This document shows, one piece after another, positions 14,414 to 25,200 of a stretch of 64,000 bases of DNA (its first letter is position 1; the number at the start of each line of letters is the position of its first letter). Source of the stretch: Aphanomyces cochlioides (taxonomy: Eukaryota > Oomycota > Saprolegniomycetes > Saprolegniales > Verrucalvaceae); NCBI GenBank assembly GCA_019828595.1, contig JAHQRK010000010.1:868001-932000 (forward strand), given 5' to 3'. Below the pieces are notes generated by a model that was not told the DNA's origin, ran no database searches, and was given only the letters and a program-made list of their open reading frames with translations. Position numbers and translations under genes: made by a program.

Positions 14414-15667
14414 CTAGCGCAGTCTCGTGGAGCAGGCAAAGGCAATGACGCTCAGCGTCGCGGTGATCAAGAACATTGGCATGAAGCACGAACTGCCAGA
14501 GCATTTCTCGGTCCCGGGCGTGAGCTGGAGGCGGTACAGTGCCGAAGACAGAGGACCAAGGATCAATGGAAACCCCACGGCGTTGGCGAGGCCGATCAAG
14601 CCGTAGTTCTTGCCGAAATGACGTGCTCCAAAGAGTTCCCGAGTCAAGACGGGGAACAATCCAAAGACACAGCCTTCACCAAACCCAGTGAGCACGACAG
14701 GGACGACGATATAAGTCACGGGAACCACGATGAACAAGAGCTGCGTCACTCCGACGAAGATGATGCTCCCAGAGAGGAAGCGACTGCGTGGAATGGTCGA
14801 GACGAAGGCGTCCGAGACGGCGCCCATCACGAAGCGACCGAAGAGATTCACGAGCGAGAAGAGCAGCACCAAAGTCGACACTTGGCTCATGTCGCCATGG
14901 TTGGACTCGACGAGGAAACTCAAATTGTTCATGACAAAGAGCGGCGCGCCGACACCGACAAGCACCGAGACGAACAAATACCAGAATCGCGCAGTGCGAA
15001 GCAAGGGCAAGAGCGTAATGTCGGCGTTGGCTTGCAGAGGAGTCACTTCGTCTGGCTGGGTCGAAAGCAGAGCTACCGTCTTGGAATGCGTCGTGGGTTT
15101 GATGATGATAGCGCCGAGAAGACACACAACGAGAAATGTCCAGCCCATAAAGGTGAAATACGCTGACACACGATGGTCAAACCACGTATGGTAGACTACT
15201 GCAAACGCTGCACCGCCGCCGCTGTAGCTAGCTGCCATCAAACCCATGATTTTACCCCGATGCGCTTCGCCGTAGAGTCCTTCAGTGGCTGCAATGCCTG
15301 AAATCGTCGGCAAGGCATGAGCCACGCCAATGCAGCCAAAGCACGCTGCCATCCACCAATGCGGAGCAGCGGGCGTCGTTGCAAGGGTTGAAGCTGTCCA
15401 GTACAAGGCCGCAAGGCTGATGGCTGCAACAAGAGTCGACCATCGCACACCAAATCTGTCATAAAACATGCCGACCCAGAGGAGGTTGAACTGGCCAAAT
15501 GTAAAGCAGGATCCGACGGCGGCGATTTCAACTTGCGTCATGTGAAGCATTTCCTTCATTTCATTGTTCCAAGCCGAAATGACGTACGCAGAGCCGAGTG
15601 TAAAGAGAATGACCGAGCCGACCACGACACTCGCGGCGTTGGCATGGTCATCGCTCCAAAACGTCAT
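14414..15667 (-). CDS. MFS transporter, nodulin-like family (copy B)
   Basis: A single exon of 417 aa that starts MTFWSDDHANAASVVVGS. It has the same 12-segment layout as copy A. The N-terminal half is homologous but diverged (FYDRFGVRWSTLVAAISLAA). From the residues HSKTVALLSTQPDE through ITATLS it is the same as copy A, and only the last 8-10 residues differ again. The 3' ends of A and B are 127 bp apart. Its promoter is shared with OST4 and carries four CCGG-core motifs, the nearest about 12 bp from its ATG. The transported compound is unknown. Confidence 0.85.
   Translation of the reverse strand: MTFWSDDHANAASVVVGSVILFTLGSAYVISAWNNEMKEMLHMTQVEIAAVGSCFTFGQFNLLWVGMFYDRFGVRWSTLVAAISLAALYWTASTLATTPAAPHWWMAACFGCIGVAHALPTISGIAATEGLYGEAHRGKIMGLMAASYSGGGAAFAVVYHTWFDHRVSAYFTFMGWTFLVVCLLGAIIIKPTTHSKTVALLSTQPDEVTPLQANADITLLPLLRTARFWYLFVSVLVGVGAPLFVMNNLSFLVESNHGDMSQVSTLVLLFSLVNLFGRFVMGAVSDAFVSTIPRSRFLSGSIIFVGVTQLLFIVVPVTYIVVPVVLTGFGEGCVFGLFPVLTRELFGARHFGKNYGLIGLANAVGFPLILGPLSSALYRLQLTPGTEKCSGSSCFMPMFLITATLSVIAFACSTRLR
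14450..15089. repeat. right arm of 640-bp inverted repeat inside MFS copy B
   Basis: Partner of 13611-14250, identical in length, in inverted orientation. Confidence 0.85.
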
Positions 15668-15678
15668 GACTGTAGATG

Positions 15679-15740
15679 TCCGGATAAAAACAATTAACCG
15701 GAATGCAATCGACCGGATAATGAATTAGTATCCGGAGTAA
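15679..15740. promoter_or_regulatory. four CCGG-core motifs in the MFS-B/OST4 divergent promoter
   Basis: GTCCGGATAA starts at 15679, TTAACCGGAAT at 15694, ACCGGATAA at 15712 and TATCCGGAGTAA at 15729. They fill the 103-bp gap between the two divergent start codons. Confidence 0.55.
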
Positions 15741-15770
15741 TGTGGATTTTGCGACGACGGACGGACCGAG

Positions 15771-15941
15771 ATGACCAAGTAAGTCATGGCGATGGGACGG
15801 CAAGAATGAACGAGTGGCTCTTGTAGCGACGAAATGGATGCAGCCCTTATGCAGTTTGTCAACGTCCTTGGCTTTGTGATCACTATTGGCTTGGTGGGCT
15901 TTCATTACATCTCATCAACGGCAAAAGATGCAGCTGAATAA
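15771..15941 (+). CDS. OST4: OST4, mini-subunit of oligosaccharyltransferase
   Basis: This tiny gene is too short for ordinary ORF calling. Exon 1 (15771-15778) holds only ATG, ACC and two bases. A 48-bp GTAAGT...TAG intron follows, and exon 2 (15827-15941) completes 40 aa. The protein starts MTNDEMDAALMQFVNVLG, then has a hydrophobic helix FVITIGLVGFHY, then a short polar tail. This matches OST4 (human: D-x-x-L-x-x-F-x-N-x-LG, helix, YHY), a single-pass ER membrane protein. OST4 stabilises the catalytic STT3 subunit during N-glycosylation. The intron removal is needed to give the conserved N-terminus with the Asp before the helix. Length and topology fit the family. Confidence 0.82.
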
Positions 15942-16163
15942 GCGGCAACCAACTCCAAGCCAGGAAAACTCGCCAAGATAAGAGCCCAGCGACGATGATG
16001 GAGTCGAAGCTACATGTTAAAGTTCCAGGTGAATATGTCAAGTGATAATGGAATGACGCGATTTATATAATGTGATGAATCAGAGAGTGCCGATAGTCCT
16101 TTGTAGCGCGGAGTTTGACATGCCACGATTCCTACAGCAGATATGAACGCACTCGTGATGCTA

Positions 16164-16624
16164 CTATGGCTTCTTCTTGTTTTTCTTCTTGTTCTTTTGT
16201 TTCCGTCGCTCTTGCTGCAAGCGGAGTGTTTCCAGCAGCTGCGCTTGGACGCTCATGGTCTTTTGCTTTTTCGCCTGGTGCTGGCCTTTCAGTTGATACG
16301 TCTCATCGTCGTCGTCGTCGTTCTCGTCATTCACCTTGCGAGTGTCGACTTTTGGTTCATATTTCTTCTTGAGGATCTTGGACGCGAGGAATTTATCTTC
16401 GTCCTGGGGCGTTTCGTTACTCAAGGCGTACTGTCGCTGAGGTTTACCTTGAGAGGCTGGGATTTCGAGTAGAGTGGCTTTTGCGACCGCGGCGCAGCGT
16501 CATCCTCTTCATTCAGAGCACTCTTTGAGATCCATGACGAGACGACAGAGTACGCGTCCGGATTGAACACCACGGCTTCATTGTCTTGGTCGTCCTTTCC
16601 ATGCTGCAACTTGCTCATGCCCAT
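16164..16624 (-). CDS. small lysine-rich protein, two exons
   Basis: Exons 16448-16624 and 16164-16403 join across a 44-bp intron (16404-16447) to give about 138 aa. The N-terminal half contains VFNPDAYSVVSSWISKSA. The middle is acidic (NDENDDDDDETYQLKG). The end is a glutamine-rich helix followed by a lysine run (RRKQKNKKKNKKK). The basic tail suggests a nuclear or nucleolar location. I do not recognise the family with certainty. It is divergent from the ARM-repeat gene, with a CCGGAT-rich promoter between them. Confidence 0.65.
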
Positions 16625-16641
16625 TGAATGTTTCCACAGGA

Positions 16642-16719
16642 TATCCGGATAAAAGTATCATTATCCGGATATCGTGTCAAGTGTCATTCCGGATAAATTG
16701 GGGAATTTATCCGGATAAT
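16642..16719. promoter_or_regulatory. four TATCCGGATA-type palindromes in a divergent promoter
   Basis: TATCCGGATAA is at 16642-16652, TTATCCGGATA at 16661-16671, TTCCGGATAA near 16688 and TTATCCGGATAA at 16708-16719. This is the densest cluster in the window. It is 18 bp from the minus-strand ATG and 74 bp from the plus-strand ATG. Confidence 0.6.
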
Positions 16720-16792
16720 GTTTTAACTCCATTCAGTTTCAACCTTGAAACAGCTAGCAGTTACATGACAAAGCAGTCGCGGTGGCCGAGAA

Positions 16793-19700
16793 ATGGCCAT
16801 GCATCCGCCGAAATGCGCACAGAATATGGAGCAGCGCCTCGCGGCATTGCGTCGCGATCAAGAGATTGACGGCCTGCGTGTCTACTTGATCAAATACAAC
16901 CTCTTCCCGCGCAATCGAGACCCACACAACTCGCCGATCCGCGTCGAGGAGCTCAAGGAACTGGTCAAGCATTGGAAACTGCACCGCCAGCGGGGATTCT
17001 GGCGCGACCATCCTGAAAAAGACGACCTCGTCCGCGCGCTTCTTCAGCATATTCGCACAGAAGCCAACAGCAAGAAGCGCCGACAGGTCTGACGGTGTCC
17101 GCGATGACGACTCAGAGATGGCGGTGTGTGTAGGACGCCCAGGACAAGTACCGCAAGGCCAGCGACGGCGATGAGCAACAGACGAGCTCGAGCTCGACGA
17201 CGTCCGTCGATCAGGAGCGCCATCACTTGTCTAAGATGAGCGAAGGCATCAAACCATTCACGGGCGATCTCTTCTACACACGCGGCCACTACGACGAGGT
17301 CGGCGCTTCTTCCATGATGCTCACATTTGAGCTCCTCGTAGGGCTTGATCTACCTCTCGCGCATGGAAAAGTCCAAGCAGCAGCGGCACAAAATGCACAG
17401 CGAACAGAGTGAGCTCCGCGTCGTCGCGGACAAGGAAGCCGACATGCCGATCCACTTGCGGGACAAGGAATCGACGGCGAATTTGTCCAAGGACATGAAA
17501 CTCAAGTGCGCGGAAGGGCTCTACAACGTCTCATGCTACGCCAACAACGAGATGCAAATGCTTAGCGAAGGAACGATCAATATCATCGTCGGGCTGCTCA
17601 AGAACCTCGGCGTGGACGACACACACGTGCGGCTCTACTGCGCTGCGACGCTGCTCAACCTCTCCACGAGCGCCCATGCCCGCGTCGCCATGCTCGAGCA
17701 AGGCGCTGTGCCCGTCCTGCTCGAGCTAGCGCATGCCAACAACATCACGACCAAACTCTACTGCGCACGGACCCTCTTCCGCTTCTCGAGCGACGAGGAC
17801 GCGCACTTTCACATGGTCCATGACGGCTGCGTGCTCACGCTCCTCCAGCTCATGGCGCTCACGAACGACGAGCTCAAGGAAATCTGCATGAAAGCGCTCA
17901 TCAACCTCTCCGTGATTCCAAGGAGCACGTCGAGCGACACGGTCATGAGCACGCTCATTGCCCTCGTCAAGATTGACCACGCCGATACCAACGTCGTACG
18001 TCGTCCTTGCCGCCGCTCAGTCGTGACGACGCTGCTGCTGTAGGTCTGCGCCAAAGGGCTGCTCAACCTCTCCATCATGCCAACGACGCGCTCCAACGTC
18101 GTCGAGGACGGCGCGATGCTCGCACTCAAGATCCTCTGCTCGTACCAGCAAGTGCCGGTCTGCTTCCTCGCGAGCTGCGTCTTGTGCAACCTCGCCGCCG
18201 TGCGCGCCAACCAAGACAGCATGGTCAAGAACGGCGCGCTCGCTGTTCTCGTCGAGCTCTTTGAGCTCCCGCGCCGTCGATCCACGGCCTCGCATCCTGA
18301 AACAACGTCGTCGGCGGCGGCGCCTTCTCCATCCATTGGCCAGGCAGTGGCAGCGACAGGCGACGCACCGCCGTTCAACTTGCTCGAGCTCTACGGCCGC
18401 AAAGCCAAAGCGCTCAAGAAACAAGTACCGCCGCCGCCGCCGCGTCGCTGTTGGTTGACATGGTTGTAGGCGGACGATCTCGTCACGGCCGACGAAGCCA
18501 CGATGCTGGACATCCACATGCAATGCGCCATCACGCTCAGTTACTTCAGCTGCAACACGAAGCTCCAGCCGCGCATCGTCTCGGCGGGCTTTGTCCCGCG
18601 GCTTCTCGCCATGCTCGAGCTCCGACATGACGACACGACCAAGTACATCACGCTCGTGCTGTCGAATCTCGCGGCGCATGACGCGTGCCGCGTCCACATG
18701 GTCAACGACGGCTGCGTCGTGCCGCTCATTCGACTCATGTCGGCGTCGTACACGGACATGGTGGTCAAGCAGGACTGCGTCGTCGCGCTCTGCAGCCTCA
18801 TGCTGCATCCCCAGACGTACAAGACGATGGTCGACGACGGCGTCGTGCCCGCTCTTGTTGCGTTCTCGGAGGACGACCACCCCGAGATCCAAAAGTCGTG
18901 CGCGTTTGCGCTCTTGAGCTTGACGATGGACAAGAGCATGAAGGCCAAGCTCGTCGGCCAAGGCGTGGTCGTCGCGCTCATCAACCTCGCCGACCGATGT
19001 GCCAAGCAGCGCGAACTCCGCGCGGCGTGTCTGAGCGCGCTCTTCCAGCTCTCGACTGACTTGACCAACGCGGAAGCGCTCTTCTATGAAGGCACGCAGA
19101 CGGTCGCGATCATGGCATTGAGCGAACCGATCGCGACGGACGTCCCGAGCGTGAGCCATCGCATGTGGATGCATTGCCTCGCGCTGCTCTCCAACATGGC
19201 GACGTATGAAGGCGGCCGGCAAGTTCTCGTCGACGACGGTGCGATCGACGCCGTCCTTCGCTTCCTCCAAGTAAGTCAACGACTCTGCGGCGTCAGGACT
19301 GAGAGGTTTAGACACACGCGACGTCCGTCCGCGACAAAGCGTCGGCGCGGTACGTCTCAAGAGCGCAGGCGTTTGCAGCATCAATGCTGAGCCAGCTCGC
19401 CGACGCCGCCATAATGCATGCGCGGTATTTCGACGCGCTGCTCGCTCTCGCCAGCTCCCATGTACGTGTGTTGTCTTGGTCGTTGGCTGGACTTTGACGC
19501 TGTCTAGTCGTTCTCATCAAGCTCTTCAAGCCGCAGTGATGTTTGTGCGATCGTTGCGACGTTGCGCTGCGCTGTCGCATTCGCCGCCATGTCGTGCTCG
19601 ACCAAAGGACGTCGGCTCTTGGCCAACAGCAGCAATGTTTCCCCAGGATTGAATGCTATGATGCGCACGGGACACCACGAGACGCAATTGTACGCTGCAA

Positions 19701-22177
19701 TCGCACTCTGCAACATCGCCATGGAGGTACGCTCGTCGCCGCTGCTTTTCTTTGACGCTCGTGGCTAGCGCGGTGCAATTCCCGACCGCATTTGGGCCGA
19801 CGACACGATCAGCGATTTCATTGTCGTCGCGCTCTTGCGGGTGAACTCTGACGAGACCAAAGTGAAATGCGCCAAAGTGCTCTTCAACCTCCTCACGCAC
19901 GAAGACACGCGGGAGAAACTCGTCGTGGACGGCGTCTTGTACGCTCTCATCAAGCTTGCTAAGCTCGACATTCCCGACATTCGAGAGCTCTGTCTTCGGG
20001 CGATCTACAACATTTCGCTCGAGCTGTCCAAGATCCAACGTCTCGTCGATGTTGAGATTGTACGCATCCTCGGCACGATGTTCCAAGGGGACTACGCCAA
20101 AGAGACGAAGCGCCTCGTCTGCGGCATCCTCAGCAACGTCAGCGCCGTCCCTGGCAACGAAGTTCAACTCCTTCAAGAAGGTAAAGCTCTCCTGGCCACA
20201 CATTTCTCAACTGCCGTAGGAGCGCTGGCCATTGTCGCGTCGCTCATCAAGATCCGAGATCCAGAGACGCGCGTCCACTGTGCAAATGCGCTGAGCAACT
20301 TGAGCTGCAATGAAAAGGTCGCCGAGATGATCCTCAAAGACGACGGCAACATCGTCGCGATCCTCATCTCGCTCTCGCGTGCGGAAAGTCGCGACATTCG
20401 ACGGTTTGCCGCGGGCGCCATCTCAAACTTGAGCGCGTCTCGCCTTGGCGTTGACGTCATGACGCGGGAAGGCATGATTGGAGCGCTCACGGAGCTCCTC
20501 CATCGTCTCTCGTGTGACGTGACGCTGGCGCTTTGTGTCCGGGCGCTGCGGAATCTCATGGTCGACGTCGAGAACCAAACCAAGCTTGTGACGTGTCGAG
20601 GCGTTCAAATTCTATCGCATTTGATGACCGCGACGGAAACCAATGACGCGAATCATGCGAACGCAGCGACAGCGGCAGCCATGGCGCTGAGTCGCAAGGA
20701 GACGGGCATGATCTGCGCCGAGCTGCTTTGTCTCCTCTGTTGCAACTCTGGCGTCGAAGTCCAGCTCGTGGAGGACGGCATCATTCGAGCGCTGACGGCT
20801 ATTTCCAAGCTTGATCTAGGGAGCACGAGCAGTAACCACGGAGCTAGCCATGACCACGCCAAGGCAGCAGCAGCGTCGGCCAAGCTCGACATCATTAGCT
20901 CCTTCAGCACGCTGTCGAAGAACCCAGCATGCCATGACCAAATGATCAAAGACGGTATCATGGAAGCGATCGTCCGACTCAGTCTCGACGACGACGATCC
21001 ATCCATGACGCTCCAGGCGTCGCTGGTTCCGCGCCTCGGGGAAGAGTTTGTCTACCACATGATGCTCACGATCCGCAACCTCACGGGGGAGAAGACGACG
21101 ATGGCGACGCCGACGTCCGATGGAGGGCCTCCCGCCCACAGCCACGACGTCAACCGAGCGCGCGTGTCGTCGCAGAGCCACGCTGTCGCGATTATTCTAG
21201 CCGCCGCGACGTCCGGCCATCCCGAGACGAGGGAACATGTCGCTGTGACGCTGTTCAATCTAAGTTGCCACCGACGTTCGCGCGGCCTCATCATTTCCAA
21301 CGACGGCGTCAAGGTGTTGATTCGACTCGCGCAGTCGGCGCATGGCCACAGCAACGCTGGCATGATGAAGCATGTCTGTTCCATTGCGCTCCAGAGCATG
21401 TCGACGCACCAGGACGCGAACATCATGCAGCCTGGACTCATTTCCGCCATGACGGCGTCCATGGCCGAGCTCAACGTCGCTGGATCCAACTTGATGACCG
21501 ACAGCGTCGCGCAAAAGACCGCGACGGTCGTCTCGCCCACGCTCTTTCTCAAGAATCGGACATTGACGACGTTCCTGAAAGGCGGCAACGTCGTCGTGCA
21601 TTACCAAGGAACGCCAGCCGACTGGGTAACACCGCCGCGCTCTTGGCTCTTTCTAACTCGTGCTCTAGACGCAAGTCCAAGCGAAGATGCCCCCCGACGA
21701 CACGACGGAGGCGCTTTTCAAGGAAGAGGAAGAAGCAGAAGAGGAGGAACAGAGTCGCGACAACGACCAAGTGCTCACCGCGTCGGCACCGCGAGCTTGT
21801 ACATTTGACGCCGTCCTTGGAACGTTTGCGCTGCTTCATGACGACGCTCCGACGAAGAACAAAATGCTCCTTGCAACCAGCAGCCCAGAGTCCGTCGTCG
21901 GTCGATCCAAGCATACCTCGAGCGTCGTGGATCTAAACGCGCATGCTGCGCCGCTTCCTGCCGTGCAATCTCGACCAGGTGCGTCTACTGCGTTGGCGCT
22001 GATCATGCTCACTGTGGTGTAGGCACGGCGCCAGAGAAAGAAACGACGCCTGACGCGAGTGCGACGAGGAGTTCCGTCGCGCAAGTCCGCAAGGAAGCGT
22101 CGCAGACACTTAAACCTCCAAGTCCGCTCAAGAGCAGTCCGACGAAGAAGCAGCAACGACTGGAACCGATTCAGTAG
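16793..22177 (+). CDS. large Armadillo-repeat protein, eleven exons
   Basis: Eleven exons give 1648 aa in frame. Introns start at 17087, 17299, 17996, 18425, 19271, 19462, 19727, 20181, 21626 and 21979. The 39-bp intron at 20181-20219 is a multiple of three with no stop, so retention would also keep the frame. After a charged N-terminus (LKELVKHWKLHRQRGFWRDHP) the protein is almost entirely ARM repeats of about 42 residues. Typical units read VRLYCAATLLNLSTSAHARV, VKCAKVLFNLLTHEDTREKL and TRVHCANALSNLSCNEKVAE. The last 200 residues are disordered and include an acidic run (EEEEAEEEEQ). This is an alpha-solenoid scaffold of the beta-catenin/VAC8 type with unknown partner. Its 3' end faces the next ARM-type gene at 32 bp. 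Confidence 0.85.
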
Positions 22178-22209
22178 ACAACGACGCCATGCCAACACTT
22201 AAGTCTTAT

Positions 22210-25200
22210 CTAGTCTTCAAAGTCGTCGTCTGCATAAATATCTTCCCCGAGTTGGGGATCATCTTCCTCACCGATCGGCGGCGCTTCCTTGCCTTCCTCA
22301 GCTCTCTCGACAGCATCACGACGTCTTGATGCCTCGACTGCCGCAGGAGCTTCAGTTGCTTGCTTGCTTTCTTCCTTGGGCGTGTCGTCGAGGGTAGAGA
22401 GCAATGTGGCATCCAACTTGTCACTTGGCGCGCTGTTGAGATCGCTGTCGTCGCTTCGTTCGCTCTCGTGACGTGGATGGATGTCAAGGGGAGGCTCTCT
22501 CGGCGACATGTCGTCGTCTTTGCGACTTGTCGATGGCGCATCGGAGGCCGACTCGAACTCGTCTTCTTCGTAGTTGTCGGCGGATTTCGTCGAGGCGTCC
22601 TTGTGCAGCACTGGATCGATTTCCACGTCCGTGCTTGATGTCGACCGCGCTATTTTCATGGCGGAGGTTGAGCTTGACGACTCGCTTGCTTCGAAGTCCA
22701 GCTCGTGCTGCTGCGTCTCTGTTTCAATCTCCATGGCATGTTCCACTGGATGCTCCATCTTGGTTGCCTCTGTCTCTGTTTTCACGACGGGAGAGTTCAT
22801 CGAGTCCGTGCTTGGCAATGCGGTCGACTCATCACCGTGAGGAGCAGTCAATTCCTCCTTGAGCACGGGGGAAACTTGCCAACTTGTCGATGGAGACTTC
22901 TCTCGTCGCTGCAGGCCAAACGGAGCGTCATGCCCATCGTCGTGGCTGGCATTTTGTCCACTTTCACCGTCTGGCATGCCATGCACGAGAGCGTCTTCTG
23001 GCTTGTCACTGCGCGTGGGCTCATCGCGTCGACTTGGTTCACTCAGATCGTTGTCTTGCATTGCGTTCAAGCCACGGAGATCAATCGTTGGCACGCTCGG
23101 CGCGTCCACGGCAGTAGAAATCGATGTAGATGCGTCGTTCGCCGTCACCATGACGTCCTCTGATGGGCGATTCATTGTATCTCGACTTGACGGCGCTGCG
23201 ACTTGAGCGTCGTCGACGGAGCCATTCGATTCATTCTCGACTGTCGGGACTGCAGCATGGTCGTCGAACCTTTCCAAGTCGACGCGACTCGTGCTCTCCA
23301 CGTCGTCAGCAATGGAAGCCTCCTTCTCTTCGATTGTCGTGTCGTTTGTTGGAAGAGGCTCGCATGCTTTTGCTGCTTCCATGTTGTCGAGTTGGTCGAA
23401 ATCCTCTTGGTCATACGAGTCGTCTTCGTTCTTGCTCTTGTGTTCGGACGCATGGCTTGGGTTTGACGACGCGGACGTTGACAACGAAGTTGTCGTCGAC
23501 GACGACGACGATAGCGTGGACGAGGACGCGGAGGACGTGGCGGAGGACGAAATGGACGATCGTGGCGTCGCTTTCAACTCCATCAACTCACTCTCGTCCG
23601 TGCTCTTTCGTCTCTCATGGCCCGATTGTGGTCGCAACGCATCCTCCGCCACTTCCATGTCGTTACCAGCCGTCTTCTCTTGAGAGTTTCCGCCGTCTTC
23701 GTTCGTCATGTCGATTTGAGTATTCGGCGATGCTTCTTCATGTAACTTGGGCTCTTCACGAGGAGTTGAAAGATCCTCCGTGGTCGTCATGAACGCCTCT
23801 GCCGACTGGACTGGCGTCGATGCTTCGTGTGAAATGTCGTTGCCCAGAGCTGTATCGCCCTCAATGTTCGCCGACTTGGCCGCCAAATCTTCCTTGGCAG
23901 CGGGCATTGCATCATACTCGACTTGAGCTGATGCAGAGGTCGAGTCCATTGGCGGCGTTTCCTCTAGACAACTGCTATCACCGGCAACTTGATCCTCATG
24001 AGCTTTTCCATTGTCTGTCGTCGTCGCTTCGTGGCATCCCACCAATTCGTCCGTCGCTTGATCACTTGGAGGTTCTCTCTCGCTTTCAAAGTCATCGCCG
24101 TCGTACGGATCTTCATCCCCCCCTTGCTCTTTCCCAAGTCGATCCAAAGCTAGCGGCGTCAGTCGAAGCTCCTTCGACTCGTCATTACTTGGCATCGACG
24201 CTCCGGGGGATTTTTCCAAGTCCTTCTCGACATCGTTCTGTCGTTTCAACGTCTCCGAGCGTGCAGACTTCGACGGCATCGACAACGTTTCGTTGGCATG
24301 CACACTGATAAGGTCGCCAGTCGGTACAATGCCAGCGTCAATGTCTTGAGCACCAACTTGTTGGTCGCGCAGGGGCGCGGCAATTTGTTCATGAGGTTCT
24401 ACTTGTCCTGCTTTCTCGACGGACAGCATCTCCTCTCGACGATGCACTGCATGGCTTTCTTGGATAGCAGACTCTTCGTTTTCCACGCTGACTGACTCGA
24501 GAGGCTCATGCCGCACAGCCATGCTGTCTTCACGGCGGTTGGATTCGCCGCCTGCATCGAGAGGTCCATGAGCATGTGCTTCGACGGCGTCCACGGCAGC
24601 GTCCACAATTGGTTCCGCCACCGATTCGACAACAGGCTCGGGAGTCTCGACGGCTTCGACTGGTTCAACATCCGACACAGCCTCGGATGGAGCTGTGACG
24701 GCGTCAACGACGGGTTCGACTACAGGTTCCGCTTCCACGACAACGTCCACAACTGGCTCGACTGCCGCTTCGACGGGAGCTTCCACTGCAATTGCATCTT
24801 CAGTTGGCTCGGCCGCGGCTTCGACTACAGCTTCTGCGACTACCTCGGATGGTTCAGGTACCACGTCCGAGGCGGCTTCCACTGGTGGTTCCACCACAGG
24901 AGCTTCCACCGCGACCTCTGGCTCGGCCGTCTCCACCACTTCCGTCATCGCACTTGGTTCCACAATGGTTTCGTCAGACGACGGTTGCAAACTGCTTTCA
25001 CCGTCGACATTTGGATGTCCATGCGCGATCTCGGGCGGATATCCATCCATTCGGTCCGCAGCATCGCCTTCGTTGAAGGAAGTCGACTCAGCATGCTCGT
25101 AGTTGTTCTTGGTCAGGAGCATCGGAGCTGAGTCGTTGGTGTCATTCGCCTCTTGCTGAGTGTCGACGGCTGTCCATGCTTGAGAATTTCCTGGTGATTC

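Noticed and set aside
18017..19384. 455-codon minus-strand frame opposite the ARM gene
   Set aside because: Its composition (E, R, D, H, A rich) is a by-product of GC-rich third codon positions on the other strand. The ARM repeats on the plus strand are the real gene.
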